A stretch of DNA of 64,000 nt from Qipengyuania qiaonensis. GTDB taxonomy: Bacteria > Pseudomonadota > Alphaproteobacteria > Sphingomonadales > Sphingomonadaceae. Both the position numbers and the translations under genes were made by a program. Positions within the stretch are counted from its first letter, which is position 1, and each line of letters opens with the position of its first letter. The stretch lies in assembly GCF_019711515.1 (NCBI RefSeq), contig NZ_JAIGNO010000001.1:62001-126000 (forward strand), in the 5' to 3' direction. Below are positions 47,355-57,084 of the stretch, piece by piece. The notes beneath the pieces were generated by a model. The model saw only the letters and a list, made by a program, of their open reading frames with translations. It was not told the DNA's origin and ran no database searches.

Positions 47355-48653
47355 TCAAACGGGGAGTTCGCCGTTCAAGCGCAGTACTTCGCCTGCCAGG
47401 TAGAGCGAGCCGGAGATCAACACTGGAAGGCCATCCTCGGGTAGTCCCGCCAATGCCGACGATACATCGGCAGCGGCGTTCGCGCTTTTCCCGAATGCGG
47501 CGGAACCGTGATGATCGTGGCCGGGCACCGGCACCACCGTGAGGCTGGCTATGCCGTTTCCGAGCGGTACGGTCAGAGCGGCAGGGTTCTTGGCCTCCAG
47601 CATGCCGACCACCAGGTGCAGCCTGCGACCGGCGAAGTGTTCGCCGATACGCTCTCCTGCGCTGGGGTTGTGACCGCCGTCCAGCCAGACCTCGCGCTCG
47701 CCCGTCAGCGGCCCGGGCGACATGCGCTGGAGTCTCGCGGGCCACGTCGCCTTTGCGGCACCTTCCTTCAGCGCTGCCAGCGGCAGGTCGATCCGGTCCT
47801 GGTGGCGGATCATGGCGACGGCGAGGGCGCAATTGGCATATTGGAACACGCCCGGCAGGCCCGGTTGCGGCAGCAGAATCGCACCCTTGGCGTCGCGATA
47901 GCCGATCCGGTTACCTGCGGCATGGCCCCAGTGCCACCAGCGCCCTTCGTCGCGCAGCACCGTCCCGGCGCGCTCGACCTGCTCCGCGATGGCAAGGTGT
48001 TGCGCCTCGCCGTAGGCCATCGTCACCAGCGGGACGCCCTGCTTGGCGATGCCTGCCTTTTCGAAGGCGATGCGCGACAGCGGCTCGGGAGGCGCACCTT
48101 CCTCGGGCGCGAGCAGGAAGCGTTCGTGATCGATACCCAGCGCCGCTATGCCGCATGCCGCCAGTACCTCCGGCCCCAGCACATTGGTCGCGTCGAAGCG
48201 GCCGCCGAGGCCGACTTCCACCACGCAGGCATCGGCGGGGACGCGGGCGAATTCGGAGAAGGCGGCCGCGATGGTGATTTCGAAGAAGCTGGGGTTGAGA
48301 TCCTCGCCGACGTCGAGAACCTCTTCGAGCAGAGCCGCAAGCCGCGCATCGCCGATCAGCTCGCCCGCCACGCGGATGCGCTCGTTATAGCGCACGAGGT
48401 GGGGGCTGGTGGTGACATGGACCGCGTATCCCTGCGCCTCCAGCATCGCCCGCAGGAAAGCGCAGGTCGATCCCTTGCCATTCGTCCCGGCGACATGGAA
48501 CACCGGAGGCAACCGGCGATGCGGATCGCCGAGACGGCCGAGCAGCGCGCGGATCGTGTCGAGCCCGAGCCTGCCATCTGGCACCGAAAGGCGGGCCAGC
48601 CGGTCGAGCTGGTCCTGGACCGCCGGACTGTCGGAGCGGGCGAAATCCCGCAT
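47355..48653 (-). CDS. folC: Bifunctional folylpolyglutamate synthase/dihydrofolate synthase
   Basis: Adds glutamate to dihydropteroate and to folates using ATP. 432 residues. The Mur-ligase-type P-loop is VAGTNGKGSTCAFL, followed by TTSPHLVRYNERIRV, VEVGLGGRFDATNV and the C-terminal LDGGHNPSAGERI. It lies eight bases after accD, the classical accD-folC pair, and ends tail to tail with the AmpG-like gene. Confidence 0.94.
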   Translation of the reverse strand: MRDFARSDSPAVQDQLDRLARLSVPDGRLGLDTIRALLGRLGDPHRRLPPVFHVAGTNGKGSTCAFLRAMLEAQGYAVHVTTSPHLVRYNERIRVAGELIGDARLAALLEEVLDVGEDLNPSFFEITIAAAFSEFARVPADACVVEVGLGGRFDATNVLGPEVLAACGIAALGIDHERFLLAPEEGAPPEPLSRIAFEKAGIAKQGVPLVTMAYGEAQHLAIAEQVERAGTVLRDEGRWWHWGHAAGNRIGYRDAKGAILLPQPGLPGVFQYANCALAVAMIRHQDRIDLPLAALKEGAAKATWPARLQRMSPGPLTGEREVWLDGGHNPSAGERIGEHFAGRRLHLVVGMLEAKNPAALTVPLGNGIASLTVVPVPGHDHHGSAAFGKSANAAADVSSALAGLPEDGLPVLISGSLYLAGEVLRLNGELPV

Positions 48654-48661
48654 GGTGCGGC

Positions 48662-49510
48662 TCAGGCCGCCTTGGCGGGCGCCAGGTAGTCCAGCAGCGT
48701 CGCCAGCGTGTCTTTCAGATCGTGACGGTGGACCACCATGTCGACCATGCCGTGCTGATGCAGATACTCGGCGCGCTGGAAGCCATCGGGCAGCTGTTCG
48801 CGGATCGTGTCCTGTATCACGCGTTGTCCGGCAAAGCCGATAAGCGCGCCGGGTTCGGCAATATGGATGTCGCCCAGCATGGCATAGCTCGCCGTGACGC
48901 CGCCCGTGGTGGGATCGGTCAGAACGACGATATAGGGCAGCTTCGCCTCTTTCAGGCGGCGCGTCATCACGGTCGCCTTGGGCATCTGCATCAGGCTGAG
49001 AATGCCTTCCTGCATGCGCGCGCCGCCCGCCGCCGTGACGACTATATAGGGGCAGTGCCGGGTCAGCGCGCGTTCGGCGCCCTGGCAGAAGGCGGTGCCC
49101 ACGGCCATGCCCATCGATCCGCCCATGAAGCCGAAATCCTGCACCCCGACGACGACCGGCTTACCCTCGATCGCACCCGACCCGACGAGGAAGGCATCCT
49201 TGTGCGGGCTGTTGGCACGCGCCTTCTTCAGGCGATCGGTATATTTCGCCGTGTCGCGGAACTTGAGCGGATCTTCCTTCACATCGGGGATGGGGAGAAC
49301 CTCATAACCCTTGTCGAGCAATTGCCGCAGGCGTTCGTCCGCACCGATGCGCCCGTGATTGCCGCAGCGCGGACAGACATAGGCGTTCTCTTCGTATTCC
49401 TGCGCGAACACCATCTGCTGACAGTTGGGGCACTTGACCCACAGATCCTTGTCGGTGCTGCGCTTCGACAGCGAGGTGATCGAATTGCGGACGCGGGTGA
49501 ACCAGTTCAT
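48662..49510 (-). CDS. accD: Acetyl-CoA carboxylase carboxyltransferase beta subunit
   Basis: Partner of AccA (24994-25938). 282 residues. The zinc ribbon has Cys27, Cys30, Cys46 and Cys49 (CPNC and CPRC). The catalytic fold carries [29 protein letters not shown] and [16 protein letters not shown]. It belongs to the trpA-accD-folC run on the minus strand. Confidence 0.96.
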   Translation of the reverse strand: MNWFTRVRNSITSLSKRSTDKDLWVKCPNCQQMVFAQEYEENAYVCPRCGNHGRIGADERLRQLLDKGYEVLPIPDVKEDPLKFRDTAKYTDRLKKARANSPHKDAFLVGSGAIEGKPVVVGVQDFGFMGGSMGMAVGTAFCQGAERALTRHCPYIVVTAAGGARMQEGILSLMQMPKATVMTRRLKEAKLPYIVVLTDPTTGGVTASYAMLGDIHIAEPGALIGFAGQRVIQDTIREQLPDGFQRAEYLHQHGMVDMVVHRHDLKDTLATLLDYLAPAKAA

Positions 49511-49553
49511 GGGGTTGGCCTATAGTCCTGTTGTCACAAACCTCAAATAGACA

Positions 49554-49570
49554 GTCATTGCGAGGAGCCG
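49554..49570. repeat. Truncated copy of the 13317-13405 palindromic element
   Basis: GTCATTGCGAGGAGCCG is identical over 17 bases to the reverse complement of 13389-13405. It stands directly after the trpA stop. Confidence 0.6.
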
Positions 49571-49571
49571 A

Positions 49572-50360
49572 TCAGCGAGCGGTGTGCACTGCCCCGGACA
49601 GTGCAGCGGTCAGTTCGCGCAGCCGGGCCGGAGCATCCGGTCCATGTTCCGCCACCAGTTCGACCAGCGCCGAGCCGACCACCACGCCATCCGCGACGCG
49701 GGCGATCTCGCCCGCCTGTTCGGGCGTGCGCACACCGAAGCCGACCGCGACGGGGATGTCGGTCGCCGCCTTGATGCGCCCGACATTGGCCTCGATCGAT
49801 TCGATGGCCGCCTGCTGCATGCCGGTAATCCCTGCGACCGCGACGTAGTAGAGGAAGCCTTGCGAACCCTCGACCACGGCGGGCAGTCGCCTGTCGTCGG
49901 TCGTCGGCGTGGCGAGACGGATGGGGGCGATCCCGGCAGCGCGCAGCGCGGGGCCGAGCGCGTCGTCTTCCTCGGGCGGGATATCGACGCAGATCACGCC
50001 GTCGACGCCCGCGTCTTTCGCGGCGGAAGCGAACCATTCCGGACCGCGCCGGACCATCGGATTGGCATAGCCCATCAGAACCAGCGGCACATCTGCTTGG
50101 CGCTGGCGGAACTCCGTGGCGATGCGCAGCACGTCGGCAGTCGTGGTTCCCGCGCCGAGCGAGCGCAGATTGGCCGCCTGGATCGCGGGGCCATCGGCCA
50201 TGGGGTCGGTAAAGGGCATGCCCAGTTCGATCACATCCGCCCCGCCTTCGACCAGTGCGTCGAGATTGGCCGCCGTGTCGCCGTCGCCTGCGGTCAGGAA
50301 GCAGACAAGCGCGGGGTGGGGCTTGGCGAAGGCAGAGGCGAGGCGATTCGGGGTGTTCAT
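49572..50360 (-). CDS. trpA: Tryptophan synthase alpha chain
   Basis: Cleaves indole-3-glycerol phosphate to indole, which is channelled to TrpB. About 262 residues. The TIM barrel shows the catalytic Glu in VIELGMPFTDPMADGP and Asp in ICVDIPPEEDD, plus the phosphate loop VGFGVRTPEQ and VVVGSALV. ATG 50360 (MNTPNRLASAF) fits family N-termini; ATG 50378 is also possible. It is separated from trpB by two small membrane-protein genes and a repeat, which is unusual. Confidence 0.94.
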   Translation of the reverse strand: MNTPNRLASAFAKPHPALVCFLTAGDGDTAANLDALVEGGADVIELGMPFTDPMADGPAIQAANLRSLGAGTTTADVLRIATEFRQRQADVPLVLMGYANPMVRRGPEWFASAAKDAGVDGVICVDIPPEEDDALGPALRAAGIAPIRLATPTTDDRRLPAVVEGSQGFLYYVAVAGITGMQQAAIESIEANVGRIKAATDIPVAVGFGVRTPEQAGEIARVADGVVVGSALVELVAEHGPDAPARLRELTAALSGAVHTAR

Positions 50361-50561
50361 GGGGTCAGGTTCGTTCATCTAACTCGGCAGAAGTCTGAGA
50401 CATGGACCGGGTGTTACACTGTCCAAGTGGGAAAAAGCTGGCGGGGGATGCGATACCGTGAACGGGCTGGTGCATCGGGCGGAAAGGCTGCTGCATGGTG
50501 TGGCTTGTGCAATATTATGCCCGTGTAGGACAGGGCTCCACTTTCTTGATGGCCGAGTGCG

Positions 50562-50954
50562 TCAGCGGGGCGTATCCCCAAGGTAAATCCAGCGCGCGGC
50601 GAGGCCCAGTATCGAGGCCATGCCAATAGCGACTGCGACGATCATCAGCCTCGAATCCAGCAAGATGCCGAGCAGGATTGTGCTGGCGAAAGCACATTGC
50701 GTGACGATCACGGTTCGCCCGATCCGGCTTTGCCAGCCGGCATGCGCGATCCCGAGGAAACGGACCGCGCTGTCCGAGAGAAGGTAACTGATCACTCCCG
50801 CGGTGATGAACACGATCAGCATCAGCAATCCAATGACTCCGATAGCCGAAGTATCGTCGGCACCGATCTTCGCAACGCCGCTGACCCTAGACAGGAGCAA
50901 TACCAAGGCAATGCTCACATTGAACGCAAAGATGAACCGTATCGCTCTTCTCAA
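50562..50954 (-). CDS. Membrane protein of unknown function
   Basis: 130 residues with four hydrophobic segments: IRFIFAFNVSIALVLLLS, GVIGLLMLIVFITAGVISYL, VIVTQCAFASTILLGILL and LMIVAVAIGMASILGLA. No family is recognised. It sits between trpB and trpA on the same strand, with a palindromic repeat upstream. The 201 bases from 50361 to 50561 contain no gene I can support. Confidence 0.65.
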   Translation of the reverse strand: MRRAIRFIFAFNVSIALVLLLSRVSGVAKIGADDTSAIGVIGLLMLIVFITAGVISYLLSDSAVRFLGIAHAGWQSRIGRTVIVTQCAFASTILLGILLDSRLMIVAVAIGMASILGLAARWIYLGDTPR

Positions 50955-50987
50955 ATCTCCACCTCCTGCTTTCCGTTTCCGATCTCG

Positions 50988-51072
50988 TTACCCCCGGCCT
51001 CCAAGCCGGGGTCGTGCTGCACTATGCGCTGCGCCAGAAAAAGCTGGACCCCGGATCAAGTCCGGGGTGACG
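50988..51072. repeat. Paired REP-like palindromes
   Basis: Two GC-rich hairpins, CCCCGGCctccaaGCCGGGG (near 50992-51011) and CCCCGGAtcaaGTCCGGGG (near 51049-51067), about 38 bases apart. They are flanked by TCGTTACC and GGTGACGA, which are nearly inverted. It differs in sequence from the 13317 element but shares its architecture and CCCCGGC core. Confidence 0.65.
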
Positions 51073-51100
51073 AGGGATGGGAGTGGCTTGGAGAGGGGAG

Positions 51101-51346
51101 TCATTTTCTGAACACGGGCCGTATCTTAAAGATCATCGAGCAAATACCGAAGGCGATTGAGAACATAAGGCTAAACCAGAATGCTCTCTCGTACCTGATC
51201 TCGCTGCGCAGCAACCAGTCCATGGCAACAGAGCCTGTCATCGCGATTCCGAAGATCATGAAGCTACGCTGCGATGCTTCCCAAGCGTCCATTCGGCGCC
51301 AGCCAACGATGTGATCTTGAAGATATTCGCGCTCGCCTTCGTTCAC
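51101..51346 (-). CDS. Small two-helix membrane protein
   Basis: 81 residues from GTG 51346, which overlaps the trpB stop (GTGA). A charged N-terminus ([20 protein letters not shown]) precedes two helices, [18 protein letters not shown] and [19 protein letters not shown], and a basic end. The exact overlap supports translation coupled to trpB. Function is unknown. Confidence 0.65.
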   Translation of the reverse strand: MNEGEREYLQDHIVGWRRMDAWEASQRSFMIFGIAMTGSVAMDWLLRSEIRYERAFWFSLMFSIAFGICSMIFKIRPVFRK

Positions 51347-52560
51347 ATCTCCACTCCCAGCTTCTCCGCTACGGTGAAGATGTCCTTGTCGCCGCGTCCG
51401 CACAGGTTGGCGAGGATCACCGCATCGCGGTCCATGTCTTTCGCCCGTTTCGCTACCGCCGCGATGGCGTGGCTCGGCTCCAGCGCGGGAATGATACCCT
51501 CGGTCCGACACAGCAGCTGGAACGCCTCCAGCGCCTCGTCATCGGTCACGGCGGTGTATTCGACGCGGTCCATGTCTTTCAGCCAGGCGTGTTCGGGGCC
51601 GATGCCGGGATAGTCCAGCCCGGCGCTGATCGAGTGGCCTTCGGTGATCTGGCCATCCTCGTCCTGCAGCAGATAGGTCTTGTTGCCGTGGAGGACGCCG
51701 GGGAAGCCGCCGAGCAGGCTGGCCGCGTGCTGGTCCCCATCGAGGCCGTAGCCCGCTGCCTCGACCCCGAGCATTTTGACGTCGGGATCGTCGAGGAAGG
51801 GGTGGAACAGGCCAAGCGCGTTGGAGCCGCCGCCGATCGCCGCCACCAGCAGGTCGGGCAGGCGGCCGATGCGGTCCTGCATCTGCTGGCGGGCTTCCCG
51901 GCCGATCACGCTCTGGAAGTCGCGCACCAGCTCCGGATAGGGGTGCGGTCCCGCAGCGGTGCCGATGATGTAGAAGGTGTCGTGGACATTGGCGACCCAG
52001 TCGCGCAATCCTTCGTTCATGGCGTCCTTGAGCGTGGCCGCGCCGCTGGTGACGGGCACCACTTCGGCGCCGAGCAGCTTCATGCGGAACACGTTGGGCT
52101 GCTGCCGCGCCACGTCGGTCGCGCCCATATAGATGACGCAGGGCAGGCCGAAGCGCGCGCAGACCGTAGCGGTGGCGACGCCGTGCTGGCCCGCGCCGGT
52201 TTCCGCGATGATGCGCGTCTTGCCCATGCGCATGGCGAGCAGGATCTGCCCGATGCAATTGTTGATCTTGTGCGCGCCGGTGTGGTTGAGCTCGTCACGC
52301 TTTAACCATACCTGCGCCCCGCCGAGCGCTTCGGTCAGCCGTTCCGCGAAATAGAGCGGGCTGGGGCGGCCGACATAATGTTCGAGCAGGTCGTCGAACT
52401 GTTTCTTGAAGCTCAAGTCAGCTTGAGCTTTGCGATATTCGCGTTCGAGGTCGAGGATCAGTGGCATCAGCGTTTCGGCGACATAGCGACCGCCGTAATC
52501 GCCGAAATGGCCGCGTTCGTCCGGCATGTTGCGGAAGGAGTTGGGATTGGAATCGGTCAT
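51343..52560 (-). CDS. trpB: Tryptophan synthase beta chain
   Basis: PLP enzyme joining indole and serine to tryptophan. 405 residues. The PLP lysine is in HTGAHKINN, the glycine-rich phosphate loop is [10 protein letters not shown], and the monovalent-cation/catalytic region is [10 protein letters not shown]. It is read after trpF, 75 bases apart. Confidence 0.96.
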   Translation of the reverse strand: MTDSNPNSFRNMPDERGHFGDYGGRYVAETLMPLILDLEREYRKAQADLSFKKQFDDLLEHYVGRPSPLYFAERLTEALGGAQVWLKRDELNHTGAHKINNCIGQILLAMRMGKTRIIAETGAGQHGVATATVCARFGLPCVIYMGATDVARQQPNVFRMKLLGAEVVPVTSGAATLKDAMNEGLRDWVANVHDTFYIIGTAAGPHPYPELVRDFQSVIGREARQQMQDRIGRLPDLLVAAIGGGSNALGLFHPFLDDPDVKMLGVEAAGYGLDGDQHAASLLGGFPGVLHGNKTYLLQDEDGQITEGHSISAGLDYPGIGPEHAWLKDMDRVEYTAVTDDEALEAFQLLCRTEGIIPALEPSHAIAAVAKRAKDMDRDAVILANLCGRGDKDIFTVAEKLGVEM

Positions 52561-52635
52561 CGCGGCTCTCCCATGCCGATGCGCCCCGACGAAGTCGAGA
52601 CACCTTAGATAAGCTCTCCCGAACCGGCTCTTTCC

Positions 52636-53280
52636 TCAGGCGGCGCGCACCGCGTTGCAGAAGGCCGCTATTCTATCCGCGTCCTTGACGCCCGGCGCGC
52701 TTTCCACACCGCTCGAAGTGTCGACCAGACCGGCACCGGTCGAGGCGATCGCCTGTGCGACATTTTCCGCCGAAAGACCTCCGGCAAGGCCCCAGGGCAG
52801 GGCCAGGCGCAGGCCCGACAATAGCGACCAGTCGAAGCGCAAGCCCATTCCGCCGGGCAGGGTTGCGTCCCTCGGTGTCTTGGCGTCGAACAGAATGAAA
52901 TCGGCGGCTTCGCGATAGAGCGCGGCGCGGGCGACATCGCCCGCATTGCTGACCGGGACGACTTTCCAGACCGGCAAGGCGAAACGCGCGCGGATGGCGG
53001 CGCTTCTCTCGGGTGTTTCCTCGCCATGGAGCTGGATTGCGTCGAGCCTGCCGGCCGATATTGCGGCGCCGAGCAGCGCATCGTCGGGATCGACGAACAC
53101 GCCGACCTTGGCAATCTCCGTTCCGGCTCGACTGGCGAGGCTGGCCGCCATGTCCGGACCGATATGGCGCGGACTGAGCGGAAAGAAGTTGAAGCCCACA
53201 TATTCCGCCCGCGCGGCGAGAACCGCATCGAGCGTCTCGGGAGTCGTGATCCCGCAGATCTTGATCCGGGTGGTGGGCAT
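52636..53280 (-). CDS. trpF: Phosphoribosylanthranilate isomerase
   Basis: Third step of tryptophan synthesis from anthranilate. 214-residue TIM barrel with catalytic Cys in KICGITTPE, catalytic Asp in LFDAKTP and phosphate-binding WGLAGGLSAENV and DTSSGVES. It begins the trpFBA order found in many alphaproteobacteria and follows the GNAT gene by 11 bases. Confidence 0.94.
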   Translation of the reverse strand: MPTTRIKICGITTPETLDAVLAARAEYVGFNFFPLSPRHIGPDMAASLASRAGTEIAKVGVFVDPDDALLGAAISAGRLDAIQLHGEETPERSAAIRARFALPVWKVVPVSNAGDVARAALYREAADFILFDAKTPRDATLPGGMGLRFDWSLLSGLRLALPWGLAGGLSAENVAQAIASTGAGLVDTSSGVESAPGVKDADRIAAFCNAVRAA

Positions 53281-53291
53281 GATCCGGTTTC

Positions 53292-53801
53292 CTAGGGCGC
53301 GGTCAGCGGCTTTTCCAGCACTGCGAATTGCAGCGGAGGGTCACGCAGCACCGGGAACGGGCGCGTTTCGCCCGTCCGGCGATATCCGCGCCGTTCATAC
53401 CAGGCGATAAGCACCTCGCGCTGGGTGATCACTGTCATCTCAATCGCGCCGAGGCCCGAGGAACGCGCATGATCTTCCGCCGCATCGAGCAGTTTGCGCC
53501 CCAGCCCAGCCGACTGCAACTGCGGATCGACGCAGAAGGTGCCGAGATAGCCGAGCGTGTCGTCCTTCCGTGTCACCGCCACGCACCCGAGCAGCCGGCT
53601 CCAGTCACCGCGCGCGACCAGCAGACCAGTGGTGGGATCGGTCAGCATCGCCTCGATTTCTTTCAGCGATATGCGCTCGTCGTCGAGAATATCGGCTTCA
53701 TGATTCCAGCCCTGCCGGGCCGTGTCACCGCGATAGGCGCTTTCGACCAGCCGCTTGAGAGCCTTGGCATCGGCGGGCTTCGCCGCCTCGATTGTCGTCA
53801 A
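53292..53801 (-). CDS. GNAT-family N-acetyltransferase
   Basis: 169 residues from TTG 53801, which overlaps the pyrF stop (TTGA). The longer frame upstream has shadow-like composition. The acetyl-CoA loop is DPQLQSAGLGRKLLDAAE, with LGAIEMTVITQREVLIAWYE and RRGYRRTGETRPFP as the fifth and sixth strands. The substrate is unknown. Cotranscription with pyrF and trpF is likely from the overlaps. Confidence 0.85.
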   Translation of the reverse strand: MTTIEAAKPADAKALKRLVESAYRGDTARQGWNHEADILDDERISLKEIEAMLTDPTTGLLVARGDWSRLLGCVAVTRKDDTLGYLGTFCVDPQLQSAGLGRKLLDAAEDHARSSGLGAIEMTVITQREVLIAWYERRGYRRTGETRPFPVLRDPPLQFAVLEKPLTAP

Positions 53802-54472
53802 AGCGTTGCCTCGATATCGCGAGCAGCGCGTGCGGGATCCTCGGCGCGGCTGATCGGGCGGCCGATGACCAGCACGCTGGCGCCGTCGTCGCGCGCCTGA
53901 CGCGGGGTGACGACGCGCTTCTGATCGCCGATGGCGCTGCCCGCCGGGCGCAGGCCGGGGACGACCAGAAAGCCGTCCTTCCACTGACTGTGGACCGATT
54001 TCACTTCCTGTCCCGAACAGACGATCCCGTCGAGCCCCGCATCCTGCGAGAGTTCGGCCAGACGCATCACGTGATCGTGCGCAGTGCCGGCGATGCCCGT
54101 GCGTTCGAGATCGCGGCCATCCATGCTGGTCAGCATGGTGACGCCGACCACCTTCGTATTCTCCCCGGCGGCGGCTTTGGCGTCTTCCAGCATCGCCCGC
54201 CCGCCGCTGGCATGCACGGTTACGATGCTCGGTTCGAGGACGTGGATCGCCTGCATCGCGCTGGCGACGGTATTGGGAATATCGTGAAGCTTCAGATCGA
54301 GAAAGATCGGCAGGCCCAGCTGCCCGATCATGTGCACGCCATGCGCGCCGTGGGCACAGAAGAATTCGAGCCCCAGCTTGATCCCGCCGACATGCTCGCT
54401 GACCTTCTTCGCAAGGTCCAGCCCGTCGCGCAGTTGCGGGACGTCTAGGGCGAGATAGATGGGATTGCTCAT
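53798..54472 (-). CDS. pyrF: Orotidine 5'-phosphate decarboxylase
   Basis: Last step of UMP synthesis. 224-residue TIM barrel. The catalytic Lys-Asp array is in FLDLKLHDIPNTVASA (pattern DxKxxD-like), the N-terminal substrate Lys is in GGIKLGLEFF, and the phosphate site is LVIGRPISRAEDP. The start shares one base with the lapA stop. Confidence 0.95.
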   Translation of the reverse strand: MSNPIYLALDVPQLRDGLDLAKKVSEHVGGIKLGLEFFCAHGAHGVHMIGQLGLPIFLDLKLHDIPNTVASAMQAIHVLEPSIVTVHASGGRAMLEDAKAAAGENTKVVGVTMLTSMDGRDLERTGIAGTAHDHVMRLAELSQDAGLDGIVCSGQEVKSVHSQWKDGFLVVPGLRPAGSAIGDQKRVVTPRQARDDGASVLVIGRPISRAEDPARAARDIEATL

Positions 54473-54822
54473 CAGGAAGGCTTGGGCTCGGGCGTGACGG
54501 GGTTATCCGGTTCGGGCGGGAGATCCCGCTGCGGCGGCGAGGTGGGTGCCTCCGGCGAGGGCGTCGGCGTGGGCGCGCTCATCTTCTGGGTCGCGGCTTC
54601 CAGCGCGTTGATGCGCCGCGTGGCACGCCATTTGCTCGCGCGGTGCAACAGCCACATGGGCAGCAGGCCGAGCAGGAAGGATATGATGACCAGCGCCGGG
54701 AGCTTGGTTTCCAGCACGAGGTTGGACCAGATCTGCACTTCCACCGGCTTCCAGTTGAAGAAGCTGAAGGCCAGTAGCGAAAACAGTAGCAGGACCCAGA
54801 CGATGGTGCGCACGATCTGCAT
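54472..54822 (-). CDS. LapA-domain membrane protein
   Basis: 116 residues with two N-terminal helices, IVWVLLLFSLLAFSFFNW and ALVIISFLLGLLPMWLL, then a cytoplasmic basic segment KWRATRRINALEAA and a long Pro/Thr tail. This is the LapA (lipopolysaccharide assembly protein A, DUF1049) layout. In E. coli LapA works with LapB on LpxC turnover; no LapB gene is adjacent here. It lies between purB and pyrF. Confidence 0.85.
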   Translation of the reverse strand: MQIVRTIVWVLLLFSLLAFSFFNWKPVEVQIWSNLVLETKLPALVIISFLLGLLPMWLLHRASKWRATRRINALEAATQKMSAPTPTPSPEAPTSPPQRDLPPEPDNPVTPEPKPS

Positions 54823-54878
54823 TGGCGGCTCCCCTTTATGCCTTGTGACGCCTTGCTAGGCCGCGATGCCGCGCACGT

Positions 54879-56189
54879 CTAGCCGAACACGCGCTCGAAG
54901 ATCGTGTCGACATGCTTGAAGTGGTATTCGAGATCGAACTTTTCCTTGAGCTGCTCGGCGCCGAGCGCGGCGGTGACTTCCTCGTCCTGCTTGAGCAGGT
55001 CGAGCAGCGTGAGCTGGCCGTCCGATTCCCACACTTTCATCGCGTTGCGCTGGACGAGACGATAGGCATCCTCGCGGCTGACGCCATTCTGGGTGAGTGC
55101 GAGCAGAACGCGTTGCGAGTGGATGAGCCCGCCCATGCGGTCCATGTTCGCCTGCATTCTTTTGGGATAGACGAGCAGTTTGTCGATCACGCCGGTCAGC
55201 CGCGCCAGAGCGAAGTCGAGCGTGATGCAGGCATCGGGGCCGATGAAGCGCTCGACCGAGGAGTGCGAAATATCGCGCTCGTGCCACAGCGCCACATTCT
55301 CCAGCGCGGGCAGGGCATAGGCGCGGATCATGCGGGCCTGGCCGGTAAGGTTTTCGGTCAGGATCGGGTTGCGCTTGTGCGGCATGGCGCTCGAGCCCTT
55401 CTGGCCGGGCGAGAAATACTCCTCCGCCTCGAGTACCTCGGTGCGCTGGAGGTGGCGAATTTCGACCGCCAGCCGCTCGATCGACCCGGCGATGACCGCG
55501 AGCGTCGAAAAGAACATTGCATGCCGATCGCGCGGGATGACCTGCGTCGACACGGGTTCGACCGACAGGCCGAGTTTTTCGGCGACATGCTCCTCGACCT
55601 GCGGATCGATATTGGCGAATGTGCCGACCGCCCCCGAGATCGCGCAGGTGGCGATTTCCTCGCGCGCGGCGAGCAGGCGCCGGCGGCAGCGGTCGAATTC
55701 TGCATAGGCCTGCGCGAGCTTGAGGCCGAATGTGACCGGTTCGGCGTGAATGCCATGGCTACGCCCGATGGTCGGTGTGTATTTGTGTTCCTCGGCACGC
55801 CGCTGGATCGCAGCGAGCAATGCGTCGAGATCGGCCAGCAGGATATCGGCCGAGCGCGCGAGTTGCACCGCCAAAGTGGTATCGAGCACATCGCTCGATG
55901 TCATGCCCTGATGCATGAAGCGCGCCTCGTCGCCGACATTTTCCGCGACCCAGGTCAGGAAGGCGATGACGTCGTGCTTGGTCACCGCTTCGATCGCGTC
56001 GATGGCCTCGACATCGATCTTCGGATCGGTCGCCCACCAATCCCAGAGTGCCTTGGCAGCACTTCGCGGGACGACGCCGAGCTGGCCCAGCTTTTCGGTC
56101 GCATGCGCCTCGATCTCGAACCAGATGCGATACTTCTCCTCCGGCTCCCACAGGGCGGTCATATCGGGGCGGGAATAGCGGGGGACCAT
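54879..56189 (-). CDS. purB: Adenylosuccinate lyase
   Basis: Acts twice in purine synthesis, releasing fumarate from SAICAR and adenylosuccinate. 436 residues from ATG 56189 ([10 protein letters not shown]). The superfamily signature [11 protein letters not shown] is intact, with [11 protein letters not shown] and [16 protein letters not shown] earlier. The long upstream extension of the frame is not similar to the family. Confidence 0.95.
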   Translation of the reverse strand: MVPRYSRPDMTALWEPEEKYRIWFEIEAHATEKLGQLGVVPRSAAKALWDWWATDPKIDVEAIDAIEAVTKHDVIAFLTWVAENVGDEARFMHQGMTSSDVLDTTLAVQLARSADILLADLDALLAAIQRRAEEHKYTPTIGRSHGIHAEPVTFGLKLAQAYAEFDRCRRRLLAAREEIATCAISGAVGTFANIDPQVEEHVAEKLGLSVEPVSTQVIPRDRHAMFFSTLAVIAGSIERLAVEIRHLQRTEVLEAEEYFSPGQKGSSAMPHKRNPILTENLTGQARMIRAYALPALENVALWHERDISHSSVERFIGPDACITLDFALARLTGVIDKLLVYPKRMQANMDRMGGLIHSQRVLLALTQNGVSREDAYRLVQRNAMKVWESDGQLTLLDLLKQDEEVTAALGAEQLKEKFDLEYHFKHVDTIFERVFG

Positions 56190-56314
56190 GGTGAACTCCG
56201 GAATCGGCGGGTAGGTGCGCAGCGCGCTAGGCAAGGCAGCCGCCGGTGGCAAGGCGCTGGCATCTCCTTACCAAGCTGTTCCACTACCGAAACGCATCGA
56301 TATGCAGCGTATTT

Positions 56315-56995
56315 CTAGATCAGCCCCTTCGCCCTGAGCGAGACATGGCCTTCGCGGCCGACGATCACGTGATCGTGAACGGTCACGCCAAGCAGCCGCC
56401 CGGCCTCCGCAATTCGCGAGGTGATCGCGATATCGGCACGGCTCGGTTCGGGATTGCCGCTCGGGTGGTTGTGCACGAGGATAAGCGCGGTGGCGCCAAT
56501 GTCGAAGGCCTTGCGGATGACTTCGCGCGGGTGGATCGCCGCCTCGTCGACCGATCCTTCCGCGAAGTGGTGATCCAGGATCAAGCGGTTCTGCGCGTTG
56601 AGATACAGTACCCGCACCCGCTCATGCGTCAGATGCGCCATGTCGACGGCAAGATAATCCAGCAGCGCCTGCCAGCTGCCCAGCACGGGTTTGTCCTGCA
56701 CGGCGCCGCGCGCCATCCGCCGGGTGGCGAGACTGACCGCATAGAGCGCTGCGGCACTCGCCCGACCCATGCCCCTGACCTGCTTCAACGCCTGCGGATC
56801 CGCCGCCAGAACGGCCGCGAACGATCCGAAATGGGCAATCAGATTCTTGGCGAGGGGCTTGGTATCCCCCTGCCTGATAGTGGCGAAGAGGAGGAATTCG
56901 AGCAGCTCGTAATCGGCCAATGCGTCCGCCCCGCCGGACAGCAGTCGCTCGCGCAATCGCTCGCGATGACCGGCGCCCGCATGGCCCGCTGCCAT
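56315..56995 (-). CDS. radC: RadC/DUF2466 (MPN-domain) protein
   Basis: 226 residues. An N-terminal helix-hairpin-helix part (KQVRGMGRASAAALYAV) is followed by the MPN metal-binding motif HNHPSGNPEPSRADI. A DNA-repair role was proposed historically but is poorly supported, and nuclease activity is uncertain. ATG 56995 has GGGGA upstream; longer starts at 57025 and 57049 lack a ribosome site. It is divergent from ydbH. Confidence 0.9.
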   Translation of the reverse strand: MAAGHAGAGHRERLRERLLSGGADALADYELLEFLLFATIRQGDTKPLAKNLIAHFGSFAAVLAADPQALKQVRGMGRASAAALYAVSLATRRMARGAVQDKPVLGSWQALLDYLAVDMAHLTHERVRVLYLNAQNRLILDHHFAEGSVDEAAIHPREVIRKAFDIGATALILVHNHPSGNPEPSRADIAITSRIAEAGRLLGVTVHDHVIVGREGHVSLRAKGLI

Positions 56996-57084
56996 ATTCG
57001 ATTCCCCCGGCAACCATTCCCCCATACAAGGCGTTACAACCACTTGCATTGCCTTTCCGGGGCTGGTGGCGCAAGTGGGGTTCG

